Shown: positions 44,683 through 55,735, numbered from the stretch's first letter. The stretch: DNA of 64,000 bases from Siphonodentalium dalli (GCA_032622095.1 CP136061.1:263348077-263412076), one strand, 5' to 3'. Made by a program: numbers and translations. Notes: a model not told the origin generated them from the sequence alone.

Positions 44683-45625
44683 CAGGGGCGTAGGAAGCTA
44701 TATTTATTGGGGGTATCAGGGGCATAGGAAAGAAGTTTGTATACGAGGGGCCATATTCGATGGGAACAGGCTGGAGATGGAGATGTGGAGAGCTGGGGAA
44801 ATTTTTCGGTGGGGAAATTTTTCTGAATTTAAACCCCTCAGATCGCATTTCGTTGCATCTGTGACAGCAATTACGTTAAATAACCCATTGAGGGAAAATA
44901 TGGTATTTTAGTTTTTCACCTGTTGTACAAAATAGTATGGAGATCATTTTTGACTCTCATAAGCGTGTGTGTTCAAATGGAGCAGTCTTCCATGAAAACA
45001 TGATATGTAGGTTTATACTTACATAATTATATATTTACATTCTCAGCTTTCCAAGCCTAATCCATAGAAGTGCATGTAACTGAAAGATGGCCTCGATAAA
45101 GCAGGCAGATACCATTTAAGCAGTGCCAAAGTACTAGCTGTGATGAAGCGTAGTTTCCGTATTTACTCTTCAAATAATTTCGTATTGAATTCATCTTGGA
45201 AATCTTGGTGTTGATTTATTTTGTAGCTTTGGACAAATTAGATACCGTTTGTGGGCTAACACAATGATTTCTGAGAGAGTACTGTAACAAGAAGGCTTAT
45301 AAGGAGCAAAGGCCGGTGGATAGCACCATATGGGGAGTTATAATTTATTACCCGATAAAAACCTAAATGTTTGTACTTGTATAATATCACAAACCAGTGA
45401 GACAATAACACATGGCACCTAATCTTTATAATGGTACCCCCAACCGCTAATTGCCCATATAGAGTATACTATATATCTTATGTCAAACTGTGCGGGCGGA
45501 GAATGTGACTGGTTAGGTTGAATAAATAAGAAATACAGTTTAAGTGTTGACCATTTTCTGGAATTTTTTTGGGGGGGGTTTTACCCCTTGCCCCCTTACC
45601 CCCCCCCCCAGTTCCTACGCCCCTG
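44683..45625. mobile_element. hAT-type non-autonomous element, 943 bp, complete
   Basis: Termini CAGGGGCGTAGGAA and TTCCTACGCCCCTG are perfect 14-bp inverted repeats. They are flanked by identical 8-bp direct repeats ATCAAACC (44675-44682 and 45626-45633), the hAT signature. The paralogous locus at 4011-4018 shows the empty site. No transposase ORF is present, only non-coding sequence and a C-rich right end. Confidence 0.95.
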
Positions 45626-45945
45626 ATCAAACCCATGTGTTGGTAAGAACTATGTTATCATGGTCGTGTTTGGATTCTCCCATTCAGCCAATCAACCAAA
45701 GCCATCTGCACAGTGAGTGCTCGTAGTACAGTTCTCATGGGGCCTTAAAACCTTGGTATTCCATTGTGAGAGATGCACTACACCAAACGCTATGTACAAA
45801 CTGAAGTAATAAATCTGAACTCTCGATTATAGAAGGAATTAAAATTCTCTATGAATAGAAAACAATGCAGAACCTAAATTATTATGTCGATCAACTTTTT
45901 CTAGATGCACTTTTATTTGACATAAAGAGAGAAATTATACAATTT

Positions 45946-46499
45946 TGCGTAAATTTCAAATGAGACCTTATACAAAATGGAAAAGTCCTTCCAGAGATGA
46001 AAGGCAGCATCCTACTCATTCTTGATCGGTCGTCACTAAGCCATGAATGTAAAGAAAATATCATGAAAGAATTAGAAAAAACTTAATCCGAATTGGAATA
46101 AATACGAAAAGAGAAAAATCTTGATCTTGATCAGTTCCTTTGCGAAGTGCAAAAAACCCTCAGAATATTTCAAAACCCGCATTCCCATAAGGCATTCACA
46201 TAAGGCATTCTATTTTTTATTACTTGGTTTACAGATTTCTTTGGCTCAAAGTCTGCAAAAGGTAGGGGAGGTGGGAGGAAAAATATAAATAAAATCTGTT
46301 TTTTTTTTGTTAATCATAATTGTCAAAAGATAAAATATTTCTGTATAATGATCTCCTCATCGAAAACAAGCACAGGCAAATATATTTTATTTGATTTGGA
46401 TGCTTCTTTACAGATAGATGAAAACATATCGCCCAAATCATCATCCGCCATGTTGGCATTGACATTCAATACCGGTGTAACACGCCATCTTCCCCCCAG
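45946..46499. other. No gene recognised
   Basis: AT-rich intron-like sequence. A short reading near 46005-46100 (LLILDRSSLSHECKENIMKEL) is reminiscent of helical protein but has no splice context. Confidence 0.4.
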
Positions 46500-46914
46500 G
46501 ATATCTTTCCCCCGGATGTCAGGATATCTCCCCCACCCAGCACCTACATGACAAATAAATAATCTTATGGTTTTATTCGCTTGTTCTGCTTTATATAGTC
46601 ATGAAAAGGCGAGAAATTAACTTTTCTGAGAACAAGTTTTTTAAGTCAGGGTTTGGGGTGGTGGGGGGGAGATGTCCAGGTCAGGATATATCCCCCACCC
46701 AGCACCTACATGACAACAAAATAATCTTATGGTTTTATCGCTTGTTCTGCTTTATATAGTCATGAAAAGCGAGAAATTACTCTTCTTAGAAACAAGTTTT
46801 TGAGTCAGGGTATTGGTTGTGTGGGGGGAGATGTCCAGGTCAGGATATATCCCCTCCCCCCCCCCCCCCCAGCACCTACATGACAAAAAAATCATCTTAT
46901 GGTTAAGATTATTT
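46500..46914 (+). repeat. Tandem repeat of ~165-bp units ending in the assembly gap
   Basis: CCCAGCACCTACATGACA starts near 46538, 46697 and 46869; each unit continues AAATAATCTTATGGTT, CTTGTTCTGCTTTATATAGTCATG, and GGGGGGAGATGTCCAGGTCAGGATAT. The next unit is cut by N. Confidence 0.9.
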
Positions 46915-47014
46915 NNNNNNNNNNNNNNNNNNNNNNNNNNNNNNNNNNNNNNNNNNNNNNNNNNNNNNNNNNNNNNNNNNNNNNNNNNNNNNNNNNNNNN
47001 NNNNNNNNNNNNNN
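46915..47014. other. Assembly gap, 100 N
   Basis: Exactly 100 N, the usual placeholder for a gap of unknown size, placed inside a tandem repeat. The apparent ORFs crossing it are meaningless. Confidence 0.99.
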
Positions 47015-47250
47015 AACCAGTTTTGTCCGATTTTTTCTTATCTGAGTCATGCCCCTTAATAGTTTTCATGATTTCTTGCTATTTTTTTGTTGTAAGCACA
47101 ATAACTCGAACAAATAAATATTATCCGATTGCTATAAGTTTTTGGTTTATGATTTGGTTGCCACAATATCTTGGACAAGTTCGAAAACCTGTTTTGTCCG
47201 ATTTATCTTACCTGAGTTATGCCCCTTAGTTAGACAATTTTTCGCCCATT
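47015..47250. repeat. Two-unit ~180-bp repeat
   Basis: AACCAGTTTTGTCCGATTTTTTCTTATCTGAGTCATGCCCCTTA at 47015 and AACCTGTTTTGTCCGATTTATCTTACCTGAGTTATGCCCCTTA at 47186. Confidence 0.75.
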
Positions 47251-47311
47251 GTTTTGTTGAAAGTTTCTAACTCTGTCAATCCCGGTGTTAGCCACCTTGG
47301 GGCCACCTTGG

Positions 47312-48323
47312 TAGATGCGGACTGGCCGATCGGGAGACCGGGAAATTTCCCGATGGGCCGGAGGCCGGAAAAATTCTGATTCCACGTGATTTTCTATCAA
47401 TCGAGAATCCGAGGGTTTTTTTACGGTTTGTGGGGGGGGGGGGTATTTGTGGTTGGGCCGCCCAACCACAACTTGGGCCGCAAATGAAACCGACGTGGGC
47501 CGCCACATGAGTTGCTTAACCAGACATGGCACTCTTCTCACATAAATTCATGAAGTGAATTCCATTTTACGATGGCGTCTGAGATTGTCCGGTTGTAACC
47601 ACACCTGGAACCGTCACTAAACAAGAATATATTGATTCACATGAGAAGCCTAAAACCGGCGAGAAAAGACAGAAGTTATCTAAATTGGAAAGTTTGTTAT
47701 TGTGATTCCATGTGATTATAATGTGACGTTCGGGTGGGATTGGGGCGGACTGGCCGATCAAGAGACCGGGAAAATTCCGCCACATGTGTTGTTTAACCAG
47801 CCCGAATTGGCCAATCGTAATTTTGTCATTAAATGAACTTGTCAGCATCATATAACACCAAGTAAAGACCCCGTTAATCTCGAGATTTTAATGGTAACTC
47901 CCAGCTGTGAATCCCAAAATAATTCTCACGCATAGGATTCGCGATTGTCTTGTACAGTTTTCAAAATGTTCTCACCCCGGGGCCGAACAACCGTGAACAT
48001 TGAACAGCCAGTGTGTCACAGTCTCTTGTCCGTAGCCGTGTGCATTTGTCTGGAGTTAGACCGCTAGATGTTAGAATTTATGCAATTTTTCAGGTAAAAA
48101 TATCTGAATGGTCTCATACCGGGAATATATAGAAGCATGGTTTATGAATATATAGGATATTAGGCCAAAGGTGCAAATGGAATTATGCACACAAAAAAAA
48201 AACATGTATTTTGTCTGCATGTTTTATTTTTGTGGACATGCACACCTCCCCCCCCCCCCCTGAACAGATGGGCCGGTATTATATTAATTTCCCGGGCCAG
48301 TTTTTTGGCCCAGTCCGCCTCTG
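47312..48323. mobile_element. hAT-type element, copy 1 (1012 bp)
   Basis: Left end TAGATGCGGACTGGCC (a mutated CAGAGGCGGACTGGCC), right end CAGTCCGCCTCTG. Flanked by the 8-bp direct repeat CACCTTGG (47304-47311 and 48324-48331). It is a close match along its whole length to 48921-49933. No transposase; the interior has G/C homopolymers and the stretch GGGCCGCCCAACCACAA. Confidence 0.9.
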
Positions 48324-48334
48324 CACCTTGGCCC

Positions 48335-48920
48335 AAATGCTTAAACTTTCATAGTAAATCAGCCCCAATATTACCAAATTCAAGGTAAATCAGACCAAAT
48401 TGTACCAAATTCAAGGTAAATCAGCCCAAATAATACCAAATTTAAGGCAAATTGGCTAAAATGTTACCAAATTCAAGGTAAATTGGACCCAATATAACAA
48501 ATCCAAGGTGAATCTGCACAAATGTTACCAAATTCAAGGTAAATCTTTTATGTTTCGTGTTAACCGTGGGTGTTCTTAATGCTATGACAATCTTTCATGT
48601 TTCCGTGTTAACCGTGGGTGTTCTTAATGCTATGACAATCTTTCATGTTTCCGTGTTAACTGTGGGTGTTCTTAATGCTATGGCACTCTTTCATGTTTCC
48701 GTGTTAACTGTGGGTGTTCTTAATGCTATGACAATCTTTCATGTTTCCGTGTTTAACTGTGGGTGTTCTTAATGCTATGGCACTCTTTCATGTTTCCGTG
48801 TTAACCGTGGGTGTTCTTAATGCTATGACAGGAAGGTGACAGTTTATTTGTTCAAATCGAAATCTGGGTCGTATGCAGAATACTCCGTCGCTGATTAATG
48901 TGATATTGGTGTCCTACCTG
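48335..48920 (+). pseudogene. Partial duplicate of the CRYZ-like gene (intron arrays and exon B fragment)
   Basis: 48335-48545 repeats the 32-bp donor-derived minisatellite found after exon A of the main gene, with the same order of variant units as 55545-55735. 48545-48830 contains about six copies of a 48-bp unit (GTTAACYGTGGGTGTTCTTA) that is present once, just before exon B, in the main gene (55800-55860). 48832-48920 is exon B's first 87 bases (AAATCGAAATCTGGGTCGTA...GGTGTCCTACCTG). Two damaging changes are visible against the main copy: loss of AG within GACAGAGTT (frameshift) and GATGAA to GATTAA. The exon is then cut by hAT copy 2 at 48921. Non-functional. Confidence 0.85.
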
Positions 48921-49933
48921 CAGAGGCGGACTGGCCGATCAGGAGACCGGGAAATTTCCCGATGGGCCGGAGGCCGGAAAAATTCTGATTCCACGTGATT
49001 TTCTATCAAACGAGAATCAGAGGGTTTTTTTACGGTTGGGGGGGGGGGGGGGGGTATTTGTGGTTGGGGCCGCCCAACCACAACTTGGGCCGCAAATGAA
49101 ACCGACGTGGGCCGCCACATGAGTTGCTAACCAGACATGGCACTCTTCTCACATAAATTCATGAAGTGAATTCCATTTTACGATGGCGTCTGAGATTGTC
49201 CCGGTTGTAACCACACCTGGAACCGTCACTAAACAAGAATATATTGATTCACATGAGAAGCCTAAAACCGGCGAGGAAAGACAGAAGTTATCTAAATTGG
49301 AAGTTTGTGATTGTGATTCCATGTGATTATAATGTGACGTTCGGGGTGGGATTGAGGCGGACTGGCCGATCAAGAGACCGGGAAAATTCCGCACAATGTG
49401 TTGTTTAACCAGCCGAATTGGCCAATCGTATTTTGGCATTAAATGAACTTGTCAGCATCATATAACACCAAGTAAAGACCCCGTTAATCTCGAGATTTTA
49501 ATGGTAACTCCCAGCTGTAAATCCCAAATTAATTCTCACGCATAGGATTCGTGATTGTCTTGTACAGTTTTCAAAATTTTCTCACCCCCGGGCCGAACAA
49601 ACCGTGAACATTGAACAGCCCAGTGTGTCACAGTCTCTTGTCCGTAGCCGTGGTGCATTTGTCTGGAGTTAGACCGCTAGATGTTAGAATTTATGCAATT
49701 TTTCAGGTAAAAATTATCTGAATGGTCTCATACCGGGAATATATAGAAGCATGGTTTATGAATATATAGGATATTAGGCCAAAGGTGCAAATGGAATTAT
49801 GCACACAAAAAAACAACATGTATTTTGTCTGCATGTTTTTTTTTTGTGGACATGGCACACCCCCCCCCCCGAACAGATGGGCCGGTATTATATTAATTTC
49901 CCGGGCCGGTTTTTTGGGCCCAGTCCGCCTCTG
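48921..49933. mobile_element. hAT-type element, copy 2 (1013 bp)
   Basis: Ends CAGAGGCGGACTGG and CCAGTCCGCCTCTG are perfect inverted repeats. Flanks CCTACCTG (48913-48920) and, after one extra C, CCTACCTG (49935-49942) form the target duplication. The target is the exon-B sequence of the CRYZ pseudogene. Interior is a near-identical copy of 47312-48323. Confidence 0.92.
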
Positions 49934-49934
49934 C

Positions 49935-50190
49935 CCTACCTGAAGGTGTTGGAAGTTCCTAACTCTGTCAATCCTGGTGTTAGCCACCTTGGAGTTATCT
50001 ACCGTTTCGGGGGACACTGTGGTTGGCGACCTTTTATTAGTATAAAAAGTGTTAACGCTGGTATATCATCTACTGAATTGTTTAAAGTGGCAACATCTGG
50101 TATAAATCCCGCAGGGAGCCCCACACAGATGGAAGCATACACTGCATACTGTTATCTGCTCGAGTCTACGTGGGCTATCTACAGTTAAAA
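49935..50190 (+). pseudogene. CRYZ-related fragments downstream of the hAT insertion
   Basis: After the target duplication, GAAGGTGTTGGAAGTTCC... can be read LKVLEVPNSVNPGV, which resembles the N-terminal strand region of MDR oxidoreductases; the same sequence (TTCTAACTCTGTCAATCC) occurs at 47260 to the left of hAT copy 1. At 50079-50130 the reading LFKVATSGINPAG resembles exon A of the main gene ([13 protein letters not shown]). At 50128-50190 GGGAGCC.CACA.AGATGGAA..ATGCACTG matches 61909-61970. The pieces are out of order or fused, so this is a scrambled relic. The N-terminal assignment is tentative. Confidence 0.5.
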
Positions 50191-50254
50191 ATGTTTGCAA
50201 CTTTGCGTCTATCAATCTAGAACAAATTACCACGAAGCCCTAGAAATAGTTTTC

Positions 50255-50365
50255 TGTCATTTGCAGAATGAGGTTCCCATGAATGTAGGTGAATGTAGTG
50301 ACGTTATCCCGCACGGTGGGCTAGCATCTCCAAATATTCTCACTCTGGGGATCTCATTCTGCTTA
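50255..50365. mobile_element. Palindromic MITE (GCAGAATGAGG family), copy 4
   Basis: GTCATTTGCAGAATGAGG...GTTATCCCGCACGGTGGGCTAGCATC...CTCATTCTGCTTAGGCC; followed, as at 40826, by CTTAGGCCT.ATCTTCTGGGAA, so the flank moved with it. Confidence 0.75.
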
Positions 50366-51140
50366 GGCCTTATCTTCTGGGAATTATCCATATTCTCAAA
50401 TCAACATTGTTTTTAGTTACTTCTGTTTCTATAAATCCCTAATTTTCAGAGATAAAATGCTTAATCCATGTGACTACTGACTAGCTAGCCTTAATGTTGA
50501 ATCTTGAATACCGGTTAAAAGTACTCAATCTGATTTAATGGTCCCCATATCATCAGATTCCAACATTAACAACATTTTTTAAATGCCGCTCCAGTTATCA
50601 GAATCGATTAATTGCCTAAAAATAATGCTAATCATAGTCAACTATAGTATAAAATTGCCCAGAACCTGTTATTTTTGATCAACAGAATATTTCCCGTTTT
50701 TCAAATATCTGACATAAAAAGCCACTCGATTTTAGAGTTATCCATCTTCATCTGCAATTTGGTCCAAGACTGAAAATTATCAGTGGTGAAAAAATAATAG
50801 ATTTCAAAAATCGATATCTGATCACTCTGAACTTTGATGGATGGTTCCTTGACTCGAATCAAACATTTTTGAACCTGAAGGAAATGGTAATCTTGCGAGC
50901 TTTAACCCTTTGAGTGCCAGGTCCAATTTTTGTATCAACCCATATACCCTGTGCCAATGCATTCTCTTATATATGCGAGTCGATCATACCAGAAATGGGA
51001 CATGGCACCCTCCCTTGTGAGTGATTAAAGGTTATCTATTAAAGGAATATACATGTACTGTGTTTCTTGCTCCGTACATATTTCAATGACAAAATAGTCC
51101 CAATTTCAAATTATCAATGTATATAAGAAATGAACGGCGG
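50366..51140. other. No gene recognised
   Basis: AT-rich. Around 50930-51010 a piece (TGTGCCAATGCATTCTCTTATATATGCGAG) matches the arm of the inverted repeat at 57637-57782. Confidence 0.5.
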
Positions 51141-51144
51141 TTTC

Positions 51145-51375
51145 AATGTGGTCATGGGATTTTGACCGCGAGAAAAATTTAGCAAACTGCATGAACCCCC
51201 GAAGATGTTTTTGAACCCGAAGGGGTTCATGAGGAGTTTGCTGAATTGAAACTGCCGTTTATTATTTATAGCAAACTGCATTATTATTTATAGCAAACTG
51301 CATGAACCCCCGAAGATGTTTTTTAACCCGAAGGGGTTCATGCGGAGTTTGCTGAATTGAAACCGCCATTTATTA
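51145..51375. repeat. Fold-back units, duplicated
   Basis: A hairpin with arms CTGCATGAACCCC and GGGGTTCATG.GGAGTTTGC is present twice (51188-51245 and 51297-51352), framed by ATTGAAAC.GCC.TTTATTATTTATAG. Outer ends AACGGCGGTTTCAAT and ATTGAAACTGCCGTT also pair. Confidence 0.8.
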
Positions 51376-51945
51376 TTTATAGTTATATACTTAAATTCAT
51401 TATCAACTAGGATTGTCTGTCTTTCCCATTATTTATTCAACTTTAAATGAACGCATGGAGTTCAGTTCGGACAGATCAAAACCTTGCTTTTTAGAAAACC
51501 AAACATTGTGAGAATCCGTTGATGGAGAGCGGAAAAACGCAATTTCACGTGTTGATTTCAAGAATGATAATATCTAAAACAAACAAATAAGTTTTGGTTG
51601 TGGATGATAAGAAATTGACAACACGCCGTTCTACCATAATGATATATTTGTGAGGGCGTGGGTTGTGTATTCAGAGGAGATGAGTTTTAGGTGGAGGGTA
51701 ACAGCACTGATTATACCAAAACAAATTGCTTGCCAAATCCGAACGTGCCCATAATATACAATCAAGCAGTCGTTCATTTCCGACAATCCCTGGTGATTTC
51801 CGGGATCAATGTGTTTATAAACATATGAACGGCATTGAAAGTGACGTCACGTTATGTTCATAGGTTTAAGAACACATTGACTCAGGGGGCGTGTCTACCG
51901 TAACGCTATCCGGGGAAATCGGAAGCGATGTTAGGTGTATGTAAA
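51376..51945. other. No gene recognised
   Basis: No supported ORF, repeat or RNA gene. Confidence 0.5.
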
Positions 51946-51965
51946 TCTATATCTATATTTGCGAA

Positions 51966-51996
<31 letters not shown>

Positions 51997-54900
51997 GTTC
52001 TATAGAAATTCACAGGGGACCATCTAGATGATGCCAAAGGGGTCTACTAGGAGTAGCTTTTTACGAGAAAGATAATGGTCGGGGTTAGAATTTTCTAAAG
52101 TGACGCCGTTGTTGTCAGGGGCAGAAAAGGGGGAGGGGCAGAAAAAAAATTGTCTCGGATTGCCACCAAACTTATATATAAGAATCCCCATGATATGAGG
52201 AATCTAATGGTGTGGTTTAAATATGGCAAAAGTCGCTCCGTTCGCGTCAGGGGTGCCCGGAAAGGGGAGGGGCAGATTTTTTTTCTGTCGCCGATTTCCA
52301 CGAAACTTATATATAATCATCCCCATGATATGAAAAAACCAACGGTGTGGTTTAAAAGTGGCGTCGTTCGAGTCAGGCATGCACGGCAGGGGAGAGGGGC
52401 ACCAAAATTGAAAAACTAATTTTAGCGCCGATCTCCACCAAATTTATATATATTCTTCTTCATGATATAAGGAATCTAATTGTGCGATTTAACAACGCCA
52501 AACCCATGATATAAAAAAAACCAACGGTGTGGTTTAAAAGTGGCGTCGTTCGAGTCAGGGATGCACGGCAGGGGAGAGGGGCACCAAAATTGAAAAACTA
52601 ATTTTAGCGCCGTTCTCCACCAAATTGATATATATTCTTCTTCATTATACAAGGAATCAAATTGTGCGCTTTAACAACGCCAAATTGTTGTCTTTTGGTT
52701 GAGAGATTGGGAGGGGGTGGGCACTAAATTTAATAATAATTGGTTTAGTCGCCGATTGCCTCCACACTTATACAAAAGCATCCCCATGGTATGAGGAGTC
52801 TAATGGTGTTGCTTATATCTGTCAAATGTGGCCTCATTCGAGTCAGGTTGCATTGAAAGGGACAGGGGCACCAAAATAGATGCACAATTTGTTTGCGCCA
52901 ATTTCCACAAAATTGATACACGTTCTTATCCAAGACACGAGGAATCTAATCGTGTGATTTAAAGACGCCATAGTGGTGCTGTTTGTTCGAGAGATGGGGG
53001 TGTGGATTGGCACCAAATTTGATAAAATTACCAAACTTATAAACAATCATCTCCATGATATCAGGAGTATAATCGTGTGGTTCAAGGATGTCATAGATTG
53101 GGCCATTCGAGTCAGTGGTTTATAGAGATGAGAGGGACACAACAAATTATATATATATGTTTAGTGCCGATTTCCACCAGATTGATACATATACTTCTCT
53201 GTGATAGGAGGAATCTTATCGTGTCGTTTAGATACACCAAATTTGTGCCCTATGGGTGAGAGATATGGGGACCTTAAATTTGATACGAATTTGTATACTC
53301 GCCAATTTTCACCAAATTCATATATATGCATCTCTAATCTCTAATGAGTCTTAGTGTGTGCAGCTTGAGACTGAAATAGGGACGGAAGGGTCACCAAGAC
53401 TGATACAAAATATTGTTAGTACTAATTACCATCAAATTCAGACACGTTCTTCTCAAATGATACAAGAAATCAAATCGTGCTGTCTGTCTGTCTGTCTGTC
53501 TGTCTTTCTGTTTGTCTGTCTGTGTGCGTTCTATATATAATTTCACACGGTACAATCGAGATGGCACCAAGGAAGATAACGGTGCGGGTAAATTTTTTCT
53601 AAAATGACGCTGTTGGTGTCAGGGGAAGAAAAGGAGGTGGTCGGCAAAATTAAAAATATATCGTGAAATAATTTTGTCGCCGATTTCCACCAAACGAATA
53701 CATAATCACCTTCGCAATATGGCGTTGTTCGAGTCAACGTTGCATCAACAATTGATTTAATAAACTAGACGCCCAGATTTCCACCAAATTGATATATTAT
53801 TCTTCTCTATGGTACGAGGAATATCATCGTGTGATTTAAAGACGTCAAATTGCTGTCGGTTGGGTGAGAGATATGGGTCATAACTATTCTCAGAATTTGT
53901 TTAGTTGCTGATTACCACCAAACATATATATAATCATCTCCAGTATAGCATGCATCCATGAGTCTAATGGGAGTGGTTTAAATATGTCAAAAGAGGCAAA
54001 CGCTGGTACAAATTTATTTGGCACCAATTTCCACCGAATTCATACACGTTTTTATCTAATGATATACCATGAATTAAATCACATTTGGTGTCGTTTGCGT
54101 CGCGGATGGCGAGCGGATATGCACTATCATTGATAAGATTGCTATTCGCCTTTATCCACATATAAATTATATACAGTCACCCAGGCCATATCCATATCAT
54201 GTTAAGTAGTTTTGGACGTTCACATTTCACAATCCCGACATATGGTGACCCACTTAAATCACTTGAACAATTATATCTTCTTAACTGTCATATTTATATG
54301 GGAATAGCAATCAGGGCATTCACAAAATGAGCTAGCAAAAAGAGATACATAGAAGAGGCATTAAACGTATATTTATCATTCTATTGAAGAGATACATATA
54401 TTCGTGCAAACTGTGAGACCCCGAACCGTCAGAGGATTGCATATATATTATAACAAAATTGAGTCTGTTCTATTCAATACAGTTTCCCCAAAAAAGTTAC
54501 AATTTGTCAACAGATATGGAAGGGCTGTTCAAAAATAGTGGTCACAGTGTGCAGTCAAATATAGTTTCTTCTGATATACAAGAGAATGCAGTTAGTAGCA
54601 TAAGACTTTTCAGGATCCTCCCAATACTGCACATCTGACAAGGGTTTTATAACAGACTCCTCGACTGACATAAACAACTCAAAATCTCGCTCTGTGCCTG
54701 GCACATGTAGCTAATATTTATGCGCGTCAACATTTCGTTTAAACTGAGAATATTTAGCAAATATATAGCACCATGAACAGAGGAGCACCTGGAAATTTCT
54801 TTGAAACATCTGTATCTTCATGGAGATAGCCAGGTGTCCTCGAGAACTTAGTCCAACCCACTAAATTGATTGATACATCTCAATATTTAAAACCCAATTA

Positions 54901-55222
54901 TCATCTTTTACCGAACTAATGTTTATGATGTTCACGTATCATATTATAACGTCTAATGTATACGCAGTTGTAAATACATACATACTTCATTATTGTTGGA
55001 ACGGATTAATCGCGACAAACAGAATGACAATTGACAAGGTGAGCCACTACTTATATCCAATGACTGTAATAATCATGTTTTATGATGCTATTTGAATATA
55101 CAATTTATGAGAAAACGTATAACACTTTTAAGCAAGAGCATTCTCTATCCCCAACAAATATCCACAGCATTCAGAGGGTTTCTCATCGCATTAACCTGGG
55201 CAACGCCGGGTAACCCTGCTAG
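51946..55222 (+). mobile_element. Helitron-like non-autonomous element (~3.3 kb)
   Basis: The 3' end is CCTGGGCAACGCCGGGTAACCCTGCTAG followed by T: a CCTGG-CAACG-CCGGG type hairpin about 10 bases before CTAG, matching Helitron 3' ends. The 5' end is proposed at TCTATATCTATATTTGCG (51946) after A. Inside are (GTCT)n runs at 51967-51995 and 53481-53520, and from 52085 to about 54170 some eight degenerate units of roughly 250 bp (CGCCGATTTCCACCAAA, TATATATAATCATC, CCATGATATGAGGAATC). There is no Rep/helicase. The 3' terminus lies 35 bp before the acceptor-exon junction of the CRYZ-like exon A. Confidence 0.65.
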
Positions 55223-55257
55223 TATACTATAATAACTGAATGGGAGAATTATTTCAG

Positions 55258-55410
55258 GTGTTGATTAAAGTGGCCGCATCTGGTGTAAACCCGCTCGACA
55301 CGTACATCAGAACAGGAACATATGTGAGGAAGCCTCAACTACCATACATTCCAGGGTTAGATGCTGCTGGTACTGTACATCAAATCGGACCAAATGTTAC
55401 CAAATTCAAG
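55258..55410 (+). CDS. CRYZ: Zeta-crystallin/quinone oxidoreductase-like gene, exon A
   Basis: First recognised exon of a CRYZ-type NADPH:quinone oxidoreductase of the medium-chain dehydrogenase/reductase superfamily, a soluble enzyme that reduces quinones by one electron using NADPH. Acceptor ATTTCAG, donor GTAAATC; 51 codons, phase 0 at both ends. The peptide [20 protein letters not shown]...[13 protein letters not shown]...IGPNVTKFK is the family's catalytic-domain segment (GVNP-D-TYIR, PGxDxAG). Exons A to E are phase-consistent and together give about 207 residues of a protein normally near 320-330. The start exon is not confidently seen, and a Helitron-like element ends 35 bp upstream. 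MDR members of this family lack catalytic zinc. A CRYZ-like paralogue with another name is possible. Confidence 0.88.
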
Positions 55411-55735
55411 GTAAATCAGCCCCATTATTAACAAATTCAAGATAAATTGGTGCTAATGTTTCCAAATTCAAGGTAAATCAGCCCAAATATTACCAAAATT
55501 CAAGGTAAATTGGCCCCAATATTACCATATTCAAGGTAAATTGACCCAAATGCTTAAACATCAGCCCCAATATAACCAAATTCAAGGTAAATCAGCCCAA
55601 ATGATACCAAATTCAAGGCAAATTCGCTCAAATGTTACCAAACTCAAGGCAAATTGGCTCAAATGTTATCAAATTCAAGGTAAATTGGACCCAATATTAC
55701 CAAATTCAAGGTGAATCTGCCAAAATATTACCAAT
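55411..55735 (+). repeat. Minisatellite derived from the exon A end and its splice donor
   Basis: The sequence ATGTTACCAAATTCAAGGTA (exon A end plus donor GT) followed by AATCAGCCC or AATTGGCCC is repeated about eleven times with variation, giving units near 32 bp. Most units keep an intact AAG-GTAAAT donor-like junction; some have AAGGCAAA or AAGGTGAA. Confidence 0.92.

Larger units (their letters stand above)
43830..45945 (+). repeat. Segmental duplication, copy 2 (ARM exon, flanks, hAT insertion)
   Basis: 43830-44010 aligns with 30290-30470; 44010-45945 aligns with 3365-4480, interrupted by the 943-bp element at 44683-45625 and lacking about 170 bp of copy 1. The shared intron sequence shows the exon was duplicated as genomic DNA, not through RNA. 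Confidence 0.85.

Noticed and set aside
46752-47229. ORFs of 105 and 138 codons on both strands
   Set aside because: They read through the 100-N gap and are not real.
48557-48772. 71-codon ORF with repeated LTVGVLNAMTIFHVSV
   Set aside because: It is the 48-bp intronic minisatellite, open only because 48 is a multiple of three.
49799-50188. 129-codon ORF
   Set aside because: It begins inside a hAT element and runs through CRYZ-derived scraps; it is a chance fusion, not a gene.
52085-54170. Possible gene cluster from repeated ~60-codon ORFs
   Set aside because: They coincide with the degenerate ~250-bp units inside the Helitron-like element.
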